Positions 46,321 through 54,213 of a stretch of DNA of 64,000 bases are shown in pieces (position 1 is the stretch's first letter; every line of letters begins with the position of its first letter). Below the pieces are notes generated by a model. It searched no databases and was not told the DNA's origin. It was given only the letters and a program-made list of their open reading frames with translations. Made by a program: the position numbers and the translations under genes. The DNA is from Castellaniella daejeonensis (GTDB taxonomy: Bacteria > Pseudomonadota > Gammaproteobacteria > Burkholderiales > Burkholderiaceae_B): the NCBI RefSeq assembly GCF_039523555.1, contig NZ_BAAAFN010000008.1:124001-188000 (forward strand), in the 5' to 3' direction.

Positions 46321-46746
46321 TCAGGCCGTCCGGTAGGTCTGCAGGTGGATGCTGGTCTCGGACTGGCTGATGCCGCGGATCAGGCGGATGCGTTCCAGCA
46401 CCTGCGACAGTTCCTGCAGGTCGGCCGCCCGCAATTCGGCCAGCAGATCCCAGCGGCCGTTGGTGTCGTGCAGGGTGGCGACACCCGGCTCGCCCAGCAG
46501 GCTGGCGATCACGGCGCGGGCCTCGTTGCCCTCGACGGCAATGCCCATCCAGGCGCGGATCGTATGCGGCTCGACATCGGGCCGAAGGCGCACGGTATAG
46601 CCCACGATCAGCCCTGCGTCCTCCAGCCGGTGCATGCGCTGGGTGACCGTGCCGCGCGCCACGCCCAGCTTGCGCGCCAGCGTGGCCACGCTGGCGCGGG
46701 CGTCCTTGCGCAGCAGGGCGATCAGGGCCAGGTCGGTCGAATCCAT
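46321..46746 (-). CDS. Lrp/AsnC-family transcriptional regulator
   Basis: The 141-residue protein has the N-terminal winged HTH (about 1-60, LALIALLRKDARASVATLAR followed by K-L-G-V-A-R-G-T-V-T-Q-R-M-H-R-L) and the C-terminal RAM ligand-binding domain (about 68-135). Such regulators form octamers that respond to an amino acid. It is divergent from ocd and rocF across 249 bp; regulation of arginine/ornithine breakdown in response to arginine or ornithine is the natural inference. A 13-bp inverted repeat in the gap is a good binding-site candidate. Confidence 0.92.
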   Translation of the reverse strand: MDSTDLALIALLRKDARASVATLARKLGVARGTVTQRMHRLEDAGLIVGYTVRLRPDVEPHTIRAWMGIAVEGNEARAVIASLLGEPGVATLHDTNGRWDLLAELRAADLQELSQVLERIRLIRGISQSETSIHLQTYRTA

Positions 46747-46888
46747 GGCGGCATGCTCCTTTGGACGGCCGGACGGTGCCCGCGAGGCATTCGGGCATTC
46801 CCCGCACGGCCTGGCCGGTTACACCGGAATGCGCGCCCGGGGGCGAGCAGCTACCGGCGTGTGTTGTACATTCTGCTCAATTTCTTAT

Positions 46889-46918
46889 GCCATTTTGCCA
46901 GTTTTCTGGCGAAATGGC
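46889..46918. promoter_or_regulatory. Inverted repeat between lrp and ocd, likely regulator binding site
   Basis: GCCATTTTGCCAG and CTGGCGAAATGGC form a 13-bp dyad with one mismatch around TTTT. The A/T-rich core framed by GC is in line with Lrp-type operators. A TATACA box (46933-46938) in the ocd direction would put the dyad centre near -40, so binding could compete with or recruit RNA polymerase. Confidence 0.6.
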
Positions 46919-46995
46919 GGCAGAATTGACGATATACATTGTCATCCCCTTGGGCCACACTGGGCGCATCACATCGGATACCAAGGAGACACGCC

Positions 46996-48081
46996 ATGCA
47001 CGCCCATGCTCCGGTGCGGCCACGCACCCTGTTTCTGGATACCCACGATGTGGCCCGGCTGATCGGCATCCTGGGCCTGACCGATTGCCTGCGTGGGCTT
47101 GCCGGCACGCTGCGTGCCGATTACCTGCGCTGGCCGGAATTCGACAAGGAAGCCCGCATCGCAGCCTATTCGGAGCAGGGCACCATCGAACTGATGCCCA
47201 TCACCGACGGCACGCACTACAGCTTCAAGTGCGTCAATGGTCATCCGGGCAACGGGCGCCATGGACTGCCCACCGTGATGGCGATGGGCGCGCTGCTGGA
47301 TTGCGACACCGGCATGATCCGTCTGATGGCGGAACTGACCCTGACCACGGCGCTGCGCACGGCGGCGATGTCGGCGCTGGCCGCCCAGGTGCTGGCGCGG
47401 CGCGACAGCCATTCGATGGCGCTGATCGGCAATGGGGCCCAGAGCGATTTCCAGGCCCTGGCCTTCGCTGCCTTGCTGGGGGTGCGCGATCTGCGCCTCT
47501 ATGACGTGGACCGCGGCGCTTCGGAACGCCTGGCACGCAATCTCGAATCGGCGGAATTGCCGGGGCGCCCGCTGTCGGTGCGGCTCTGCGATTCAGCGGC
47601 CCAGGCCGTGCGGGGCGCGGACATCGTCACGACCGTCACGGCATTCCAGGGCCGCGCGCGGGTGCTGGACGGCAGCCTGATCGAACCGGGCATGCATCTG
47701 AACGCCGTGGGCGGCGACTGCCCTGGCAAGACCGAGCTGGATCCGGCGATCCTGCGGCGCGCGGACGTTTTCGTCGAGTTCCCGCCCCAGACTCGCAAGG
47801 AAGGCGAAATCCAGCAGATGCCGGTTGATTTTCCCGTGACCGAATTGTGGCGCGTCCTTGCGGGCGATGCACCGGGGCGGACCCACTCCGACCAGGTGAC
47901 GCTGTTCGACTCGGTCGGGTTCGCGCTGGAAGACTATTCTTCGCTGCGTTTCCTCCGCGCACAGGCCGAGGCCCACGGAGTGGGGCGCTGGGTGGACGTC
48001 ACGCCCGGCCAGCCGGATCCACGCGACCTGTATGGCTGGCTGCAGGGCGAACTCCGGGGCGTGCCGGCACTGGCTTCATGA
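46996..48081 (+). CDS. ocd: Ornithine cyclodeaminase
   Basis: OCD turns L-ornithine into L-proline and ammonia in one NAD-dependent step. The 361-residue protein carries the NAD loop GNGAQSDFQALAF, the lysine-containing F-K-C-V-N-G-H-P stretch, P-T-V-M-A-M-G-A-L-L-D and GGDCPGKTELD, the last with the substrate-binding Asp. It is about 20 residues longer than many relatives, at the N-terminus. The ATG has an AAGGAG site. The arginase gene follows after 85 nt, so arginine can be converted to ornithine and then proline by the two enzymes. Confidence 0.93.
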   Translation: MHAHAPVRPRTLFLDTHDVARLIGILGLTDCLRGLAGTLRADYLRWPEFDKEARIAAYSEQGTIELMPITDGTHYSFKCVNGHPGNGRHGLPTVMAMGALLDCDTGMIRLMAELTLTTALRTAAMSALAAQVLARRDSHSMALIGNGAQSDFQALAFAALLGVRDLRLYDVDRGASERLARNLESAELPGRPLSVRLCDSAAQAVRGADIVTTVTAFQGRARVLDGSLIEPGMHLNAVGGDCPGKTELDPAILRRADVFVEFPPQTRKEGEIQQMPVDFPVTELWRVLAGDAPGRTHSDQVTLFDSVGFALEDYSSLRFLRAQAEAHGVGRWVDVTPGQPDPRDLYGWLQGELRGVPALAS

Positions 48082-48166
48082 TGGCGCGCGCTGGCACGGA
48101 CGCACTGCAAGAGCGCGGGACGGAGGAGGCCGTCTTTTCTTCGGACGATGGCGGAAGGACCGAACC

Positions 48167-49090
48167 ATGAGCATGGAAATTGCCTTGGTGGGCGCCCCCA
48201 CCGACATTGGCGCCGGCGCACGTGGCGCATCGATGGGGCCCCAGGCCCTGCGTGTGGCGGGCCTGGCGGCTGCCCTGGAGCGCCAGGGGTACCGCGTGCT
48301 GGACACCGGTGATCTGGCCGGTCCCGGCAACCCCTGGCAGCCACCGGTCCATGGCTATCGCCACCTGGAGCAGGTCCAGTCCTGGAACGCCCTGGTGTTC
48401 CAGGCCGTGACGGCCCAGTTGCGCGAGGGACGCCTGCCGTTGGTACTGGGCGGCGATCATAGCCTGGGTGTCGGATCGGTGGGTGCCGTGGCGCGGCATT
48501 GCCGACGCGCAGGCCGACCCCTGCGGGTGTTCTGGCTGGACGCCCATACCGACTTCAACACGGCGTGGCTGACGCCCAGCGGCAATCTGCATGGCATGCC
48601 GGTCGCCTGCCTGTGCGGCTTCGGTCCGGCCGGGCTGGTGGACCTGGGCGGCTCCGAGCCGGCCCTGAGGCCCGAGGAGCTCCGGATGATCGGCATCCGC
48701 AGCGTCGACGCGGGCGAGCGCGAATTCGTCCACGAGCAGCGGCTGGACGTGTACGACATGCGCACGATCGACGAGCGCGGCATGCGCGCCGTCATGGAAG
48801 CCGCCCTGGGCGGCCTGCCTGCGGATGCCCATGTCCACGTCAGTTTCGATGTCGATTTCCTGGATCCGGACTATGCCCCGGGAGTCGGCACCACGGTGCG
48901 GGGCGGCCCGACATGGCGCGAAGCCCAGTTGTGCATGGAGATGCTGGCCGATACGGGCCGGGTCGGTTCGGTGGATATCGTGGAACTGAATCCGGCCCTG
49001 GACGTGCGCAACGGCACGGCGCTGGTTGCCGTCGAACTGGTCGAAAGCCTGTTCGGCAAGAGCACCCTGGTTCGCCGTCCGCGAGGATGA
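48167..49090 (+). CDS. rocF: Arginase
   Basis: Arginase splits arginine into ornithine and urea with a two-manganese site. The 307-residue protein has all metal motifs: GGDHSLGVGS, WLDAHTDFN and SFDVDFLDPDYAPGVG, in the order of true arginases. Agmatinase and formimidoylglutamase share the fold, but ocd next door favours arginase. The ATG is preceded by AAGGA. With ocd it forms an arginine-to-proline pathway, probably under the divergent Lrp regulator. Confidence 0.92.
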   Translation: MSMEIALVGAPTDIGAGARGASMGPQALRVAGLAAALERQGYRVLDTGDLAGPGNPWQPPVHGYRHLEQVQSWNALVFQAVTAQLREGRLPLVLGGDHSLGVGSVGAVARHCRRAGRPLRVFWLDAHTDFNTAWLTPSGNLHGMPVACLCGFGPAGLVDLGGSEPALRPEELRMIGIRSVDAGEREFVHEQRLDVYDMRTIDERGMRAVMEAALGGLPADAHVHVSFDVDFLDPDYAPGVGTTVRGGPTWREAQLCMEMLADTGRVGSVDIVELNPALDVRNGTALVAVELVESLFGKSTLVRRPRG

Positions 49091-49121
49091 TGTGTTTCCT
49101 GCCGGCGCGATCCGGCGGGAT

Positions 49122-50504
49122 TCAGGCGGCCAGGATGCGGTCCGCCGCGTTCAGTCCGCTGCGCACCGCGCCTTCCAGCACGGCCGGATAGCCGGTGTCG
49201 GTCCAGTCGCCGGCCAGGAGCAGGCCGGGCCAGGGGGTTGCAGCGCCCGGGCGCTGCAGATCCGGGATGGCGTCGAACGTGGCCCTGCGTTCCGTCACCA
49301 GGGCATGGGCCTCGATTTCCGGCAGCGGCGGGCGTGATCCCTTTGCCGCCTGGGCGCGGATCTGGGCCTCGATGCCAGCCGCGATGCGTGCCGGCTCCCG
49401 GCCGGCGTAGCGGTCGGCCGCACCGATCACCACGTGGACCAGCCGGCGGTCGGCGTCCGCGCCGGCACTGGCGCTGCGGTCGAACAGCCATTGTCCCCAG
49501 GCGTCGTGGGCCGGATCGTCGCGCAGCAGCAGCATGGGATGGCCCGAATTCCAGGGTCGCCCGAGCCGCAGCGTCAGTGTGCCGATGGCAGAGTGCGGCG
49601 GCAGCGACCAGTTGCGCATGAAGTCCGCGGCGCCCGGCAGCGGCGCCAGCAGCCGCCGGGCTTCGGGGCAGGGTACGGCCAGGATGACGGCCTCGTGCAG
49701 GTTGCCGTCCACCTGCCAACCTCCTTCGGGGGCCGGCGTGACCTCGCGCACCCTGCGGCGCTCGAGTCCGTCGCCGAGCAGTGCGCAGACGCGCGCGGGC
49801 CAGAGATCATGCAGGCTGCCCCGGGGAATCAGGATGCGGCTGGCGGCCGGCCCGGCTCCCAGGCTGTCGGCCAGCACGCGAACGAACAGGCGTGCCTGGG
49901 CCGCGTGCGCCGGCGTATTCAGGGCGGCCAGGCACAGGGGTTCCCAGAGGCGTGCCAGCAGGCCGGGAGGGCAGTCCAGGCTCGCCAGCCAGTCCACGAC
50001 AGTCGCGACAGAGGGGATGCATTCCGGCTTCAGTGAGCCGAATGCCCTGGCCAGGTGGCGGCGGCCCCGCCATCCGTCCAGTCCGCGGCTGCCCAGCAGA
50101 ACGCCCAGCCGGTGCAGTGGCGCGGGCAGCGGCCAGAATTTCAGCCTGAGACCGCCATCGGCCGATCGCAGATCCAGGTCGCTGGTCAGCAGGGCGTGCG
50201 CCGGATCCACGCCCAGGGATTGCATCAGGGCCAGGGTGCTGGTGTAGGCGCCCAGCAGGATGTGCTGGCCGTTGTCGATTCGCAGGCCCAGCCCGGGGTG
50301 TTCGATCCGACGCGCCCTGCCTCCCGGCGCGGCGGCGGCTTCGTAGACCCGCACCGCGCGGCCGGCACGCTGCAGTCGCGCCGCGGCAGCCAGGCCTGCC
50401 CAACCGGCGCCGATGACGGCAATGCCATTCAGCGGATTGTCCCGATGCTGCGCGTCCCGCGCTTGGCCGCCCGCATGCCGTACGGATCCGTCAATCGCGC
50501 TCAT
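49122..50504 (-). CDS. hpnE: Hydroxysqualene dehydroxylase HpnE
   Basis: HpnE is the FAD-dependent last step of bacterial squalene synthesis: it reduces hydroxysqualene, made by HpnC, to squalene. The 460 residues start with the dinucleotide fold IAVIGAGWAGLAAAARL (about 28-44) and the YEAAAAPGGRAR motif, and end with the second FAD contact L-L-A-G-D-W-T-D-T-G-Y-P-A-V-L-E-G-A. The ATG overlaps the hpnD stop by 4 nt. It is the third gene of hpnC-hpnD-hpnE. Confidence 0.93.
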   Translation of the reverse strand: MSAIDGSVRHAGGQARDAQHRDNPLNGIAVIGAGWAGLAAAARLQRAGRAVRVYEAAAAPGGRARRIEHPGLGLRIDNGQHILLGAYTSTLALMQSLGVDPAHALLTSDLDLRSADGGLRLKFWPLPAPLHRLGVLLGSRGLDGWRGRRHLARAFGSLKPECIPSVATVVDWLASLDCPPGLLARLWEPLCLAALNTPAHAAQARLFVRVLADSLGAGPAASRILIPRGSLHDLWPARVCALLGDGLERRRVREVTPAPEGGWQVDGNLHEAVILAVPCPEARRLLAPLPGAADFMRNWSLPPHSAIGTLTLRLGRPWNSGHPMLLLRDDPAHDAWGQWLFDRSASAGADADRRLVHVVIGAADRYAGREPARIAAGIEAQIRAQAAKGSRPPLPEIEAHALVTERRATFDAIPDLQRPGAATPWPGLLLAGDWTDTGYPAVLEGAVRSGLNAADRILAA

Positions 50505-51364
50505 CGCGCCAGTCGGTGCACCAGCCCCCGTCCGCCGCCGACCCAGGTCTTCCAGGCAAGCCAGAACTTGCGGATCGGCGTCAGGGCGATGCGCTGGTCC
50601 AGCACGTGCCAGCCGTCGCGTTCGATCTCGTCGAGCAGGGCGGCGTAGATGGCGGCCATCATCAGGCCCGGCCGCTGTGCGCGGCGATCGGCTTCCGGCA
50701 GGGCGCGCATCGCATCGCGGTACAGCCCGCGCGCGCGTTCGGTCTGCTGGCGCATCAGGGCCTGGAAGCCTTCGGTGTAATGGCCGTCGAGGATGTCGTC
50801 CACCGTCACGCCGTGGCGGGCCATATCGTCGGCGGGCAGGTAGATGCGGCCGCGCCGTGCATCGTCGCCCACGTCGCGGATGATGTTCGTCATCTGGAAG
50901 GCCAGGCCCAGCGTTTCCGCATATTCCAGCGTGCGTGGATCGGTGTGGCCGAAGATGGCGGCCGACAGGTCGCCGACCACGCCGGCGGCACGCCAGCAGT
51001 ACTCCCGCAGGGTGGCCCAGTCCGCGTAGCGGAACTGGTCCAGGTCCATCTCCATGCCTTCGATCACGGCATAGAAGGGCTCGGGGCTCAGGCCGAAGGC
51101 GCGGACGTGCCGGGCGAGGGCGATGGCCACCGGATGGTCGGGCGTGCCGTCGAACATCAGGCCGACCTGGTCGCGCCACCAGGCAAGCTTCATCCGCGCG
51201 ACGGAAGCTTCGCTCACCTCGTCCACGATGTCGTCCACCTCGCGGCAGAAGGCGTACAGCGCGGTGATGGCGCGGCGCTGTTCCGGCGGCAGGAACAGAA
51301 AGGCGTAGTAGAAGCTCGAGCCGCTGCGTGCGGCTTTCTGCTGGCAGTATTCGTCAGGAGTCAT
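50501..51364 (-). CDS. hpnD: Presqualene diphosphate synthase HpnD
   Basis: HpnD joins two farnesyl diphosphates into presqualene diphosphate. The 287-residue protein is a trans-isoprenyl head-to-head synthase with both Asp-rich motifs: D-D-I-V-D-E (FCREVDDIVDEV) and N-I-I-R-D-V-G-D-D near residue 160, plus G-R-I-Y-L-P. The start at MTPDEYCQQKA has family support; the longer frame upstream lies within hpnC. It overlaps hpnC by 11 nt and hpnE by 4 nt, so the three are made together. Confidence 0.94.
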   Translation of the reverse strand: MTPDEYCQQKAARSGSSFYYAFLFLPPEQRRAITALYAFCREVDDIVDEVSEASVARMKLAWWRDQVGLMFDGTPDHPVAIALARHVRAFGLSPEPFYAVIEGMEMDLDQFRYADWATLREYCWRAAGVVGDLSAAIFGHTDPRTLEYAETLGLAFQMTNIIRDVGDDARRGRIYLPADDMARHGVTVDDILDGHYTEGFQALMRQQTERARGLYRDAMRALPEADRRAQRPGLMMAAIYAALLDEIERDGWHVLDQRIALTPIRKFWLAWKTWVGGGRGLVHRLAR

Positions 51365-52241
51365 GGTGTTCGGGCAAGGCTGCGTCGGGACGCGGCTTAT
51401 GGAATGCGCGCCAGCATAGCAGGAAGGCATCGGTCCGGCTCAGGATGGGCCGGTCCGCCCAAGGGTTGTAGCCGCCTGCCGCCAGTTTATCCAGGATCCG
51501 CAGGCCGCCGTGCACCACCATGCGCAGTTCCAGGCCGATGCGCCCGGGCAGGCGCCAGGCGAGCGGGCAGCCGGCCAGCAGGGCGCGGCGGGCCAGGCCA
51601 GCCTGTTCGCGCACCACGTTCCGCCAGGCATCGGGTGGCGGCCTGGACGGATCCGCGCACAGCGCGTCCAGGTCGTCCGGATCGAGGCCGTGGCGCTCCA
51701 GGCAGTCCAGGGGGATGTAGCAGCGGCCCTTGGCGTGATCCAGCGCCACGTCTTGGCAGAAGTTCACCCGCTGCAGTCCCGTGCAGATGGCGTCGGACTG
51801 GGCCAGGTCGGCGGGATCCGTCCGGCCGTACAGGTGCAGCATCAGCCGGCCGACCGGATTGGCCGAACGCCGGCAGTAATCGAGCAGGGCGGGTTCGTCG
51901 GCGTAGCGGGTGACGCTCAGGTCCTGGACGAAGGCGGACAGCAGGTCCAGCAGTGGCTGGACGGGCAACCGGTGGCGCACGAGCGTGTCGCCCAGACGGG
52001 CGAAGATCGCCCGGTCTGCGTCGGACAGGGGCGCCTGGATGGGCCGGCCGGCCCCCAGGTCGCGGACCGCGGCGCGCCAGGCCTCCAGCCGCTCCAGGCG
52101 CGCATGCGCCGGCGCATCGCCCTCGTCGGCGATGTCGTCCGCGCCGCGCGCGAAGGCATACAGGTTGCGCACCGCCGGACGCAGCCGGGCGGGCAGCAGC
52201 AGAGACGCCACGGGGAAGTTTTCATAGTGATCGACTGCCAT
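51354..52241 (-). CDS. hpnC: Hydroxysqualene synthase HpnC
   Basis: HpnC rearranges presqualene diphosphate to hydroxysqualene. The 295 residues begin MAVDHYENFPVASLLLPARL, a recognisable HpnC start, and carry R-G-A-D-D-I-A-D-E and the second aspartate motif L-Q-R-V-N-F-C-Q-D-V-A-L-D near residue 160, with G-R-C-Y-I-P. It is the first gene of hpnCDE. A TATACT-like box lies about 9 nt before the ATG, which would make the mRNA almost leaderless if used. Substrate farnesyl diphosphate comes from IspA. Confidence 0.93.
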   Translation of the reverse strand: MAVDHYENFPVASLLLPARLRPAVRNLYAFARGADDIADEGDAPAHARLERLEAWRAAVRDLGAGRPIQAPLSDADRAIFARLGDTLVRHRLPVQPLLDLLSAFVQDLSVTRYADEPALLDYCRRSANPVGRLMLHLYGRTDPADLAQSDAICTGLQRVNFCQDVALDHAKGRCYIPLDCLERHGLDPDDLDALCADPSRPPPDAWRNVVREQAGLARRALLAGCPLAWRLPGRIGLELRMVVHGGLRILDKLAAGGYNPWADRPILSRTDAFLLCWRAFHKPRPDAALPEHHDS

Positions 52242-52249
52242 GATGAGGC

Positions 52250-52257
52250 AGTATACT
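52250..52257. promoter_or_regulatory. Possible shared -10 region between hpnC and alr
   Basis: The near-palindrome AGTATACT offers TATACT on both strands in the 114-bp gap between two divergent genes. Neither direction has a clear -35 at 16-18 bp, so this is a weak call. Confidence 0.3.
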
Positions 52258-52355
52258 TAGGGCCTTTCTGAACCGGCTGCCCGATTCTGAACGACTTGTG
52301 TCCGGACCCGGTTTCAGGGCCGCCGCTTCCTTTGTCCGTCTTTCCGGGGGAATCC

Positions 52356-53471
52356 ATGCCGCGCCCGATTCTGGCGACGATCGACACCGAAGCCTTGTCC
52401 CACAATCTGCATACGGTGGCCGATCGCCTGCGGCAGGACGCTCCTGGTGCCACGCCATTCATCTGGGCCGTGATCAAGGCGCGCGGCTACGGGCACGGCC
52501 TGGAAGCCGCGCTGGCGGGCTTCGACCAGGCCGACGGCCTGGCGATGCTGGACCTGGAAGAAGCCGTGCGCTGCCGCGAGCTGGGCTGGACCGGCCCCCT
52601 GCTGCTGCTCGAAGGCTTCTTCGAGCCGGCCGATCTCGATGTCCTGGTGCATTACCACATAGGTGCCGCGCTGCATTGCACCGAGCAGTTCGACATGCTG
52701 GAATCCAGCCCCGTCGCCCGGCAGATCGACGCTTTCGTCAAGTTGAACACCGGCATGCACCGGCTCGGTTTCCAGCCGGACGAGTTCCGTGCGGCCCATG
52801 TGCGCGCGCTGGCCCTGCAGGCCGACGGCGTGCTGGGGCAGGTCGGCACGATGACCCACTTCGCCCGCGCGGACGACGATCCGGCCGTCACGCGGGACCA
52901 GATCGATTGTTTCCTGCGGGCGACCGATGGTCTGTCCGGCCCCGTCAGCCTGTGCAACTCGGCCGCCACCCTGACACCGGGGCTGGCGGCGGGGATCGCC
53001 GGCGACCCTCAATGGGTGCGCCCGGGCATCTGCCTGTACGGGGCTTCGCCCTTCGCCGACCGGCCTGCCGATACCTTCGGCCTGCGCCCGGCCATGACCC
53101 TGTCCGCCCGCCTGATCGGCGTGCATCGGGTCCCGGCCGGCGAATCGGTGGGCTATGGCCACACTTTCCGTGCGCCCCGCGACATGCGGGTCGGCATCGT
53201 CGCCTGCGGCTATGCCGACGGCTACCCCCGCCACGCGCCCAGCGGGACGCCGGTCGTCGTGGACGGGGTGCGCTCGCGCCTGGTCGGCCGGGTGTCCATG
53301 GACATGCTGGCCGTGGACCTGGACCCCGTGCCCGGTGCGGCAGTGGGGGCCCCGGTCGTGCTGTGGGGGCAGGGCGGGCCCTCGGTGGACGAAGTGGCCA
53401 CCGCCTGCGGCACCATCGGCTATGAACTGCTTACCGCCGTGACGCCCCGGGTGCCGCGCCGCGTCCTGTGA
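52356..53471 (+). CDS. alr: Alanine racemase
   Basis: Alr interconverts L- and D-alanine for peptidoglycan. The 371 residues have the PLP lysine in AVIKARGYGHG (about residue 35; the family usual is AVVKANAYGHG) and the catalytic tyrosine in ESVGYGHTF (about 265). M-H-R-L-G-F, R-P-G-I-C-L-Y-G and V-S-M-D-M are also present. The variation of KANAYGHG to KARGYGHG is moderate. The start has a GGGGGA site. An SDR gene and radA follow on the same strand. Confidence 0.95.
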   Translation: MPRPILATIDTEALSHNLHTVADRLRQDAPGATPFIWAVIKARGYGHGLEAALAGFDQADGLAMLDLEEAVRCRELGWTGPLLLLEGFFEPADLDVLVHYHIGAALHCTEQFDMLESSPVARQIDAFVKLNTGMHRLGFQPDEFRAAHVRALALQADGVLGQVGTMTHFARADDDPAVTRDQIDCFLRATDGLSGPVSLCNSAATLTPGLAAGIAGDPQWVRPGICLYGASPFADRPADTFGLRPAMTLSARLIGVHRVPAGESVGYGHTFRAPRDMRVGIVACGYADGYPRHAPSGTPVVVDGVRSRLVGRVSMDMLAVDLDPVPGAAVGAPVVLWGQGGPSVDEVATACGTIGYELLTAVTPRVPRRVL

Positions 53472-53496
53472 ATCCCCGCCTGCGGAGGAATACCCC

Positions 53497-54213
53497 ATGA
53501 AGAACAGTTGTGTGCTCGTCACCGGCGCGACCAAAGGCATCGGCTGGGCCGTCAGCCAGCGCCTGGCCGACCAGGGCTGCCATGTCGTCGGCCTGGCGCG
53601 GCACGTGGCCGACATCGATTTTCCCGGCTACCTGTATGCCTGTGACCTGGCCAATGCCGGCGAGACCGAGGAATTGCTGCGCGTCATCCGCGAGAAATAC
53701 CCGGTCGACGCCGTGGTGAACTGCGTGGGGCCGGCAATGCCCGAACCCCTGGGCGAGGTCGACCTGGCCTCGCTGTACCAGGCCTTCGATCTGAACGTGC
53801 GCGTCGCCGTCCAGGCGGTGCAGGCCTTCGTGCCGGGCATGAAGGCGCGCAAATCCGGGCGCATCGTCAATCTGTGTGGCCGCGTGGTGCATGGCCAGGC
53901 CGGGCATACCAGCTATGCGGCGGCCAAGAGCGCGCTGCTGGGCTGCACCCGTACCTGGGCGCTGGAATTGGCGCCCCATGGCATCACGGTCAACGCGGTC
54001 TCGCCCGGTCCCGTGGAGACGGGCCTGTTCCGCGCCGAATGCCCGGTCGGCAGCGATGCCGAAAAAGCCGTGCTGGCAACCATTCCCATGGGGCGCCTGG
54101 CCCAGGCCGACGAAGTCGCCGCCGCCGTGGTGTTCCTGCTGGGCGATGGGGCGGCCTTCATCACCGGTCAGGAAATCGGCGTCGACGGCGGCGGCAGCCT
54201 GGCGGGCCGCTGA
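53497..54213 (+). CDS. Short-chain dehydrogenase/reductase without canonical serine
   Basis: The 238-residue protein has the SDR fold: cofactor loop T-G-A-T-K-G-I-G, N-C-V-G near residue 72, and catalytic Y-x-x-x-K (SYAAAK). The serine normally found 12-13 residues before that tyrosine is missing; the segment reads NLCGRVVHG, with Cys-Gly in its place. The C-terminal block A-P-H-G-I-T-V-N-A-V-S-P-G-P-V-E-T is normal. Substrate is unknown; the acidic residue after the second strand is not evident, suggesting NADP(H). It may be an enzyme with altered chemistry. It overlaps radA by 1 nt (TGATG). Confidence 0.88.
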   Translation: MKNSCVLVTGATKGIGWAVSQRLADQGCHVVGLARHVADIDFPGYLYACDLANAGETEELLRVIREKYPVDAVVNCVGPAMPEPLGEVDLASLYQAFDLNVRVAVQAVQAFVPGMKARKSGRIVNLCGRVVHGQAGHTSYAAAKSALLGCTRTWALELAPHGITVNAVSPGPVETGLFRAECPVGSDAEKAVLATIPMGRLAQADEVAAAVVFLLGDGAAFITGQEIGVDGGGSLAGR

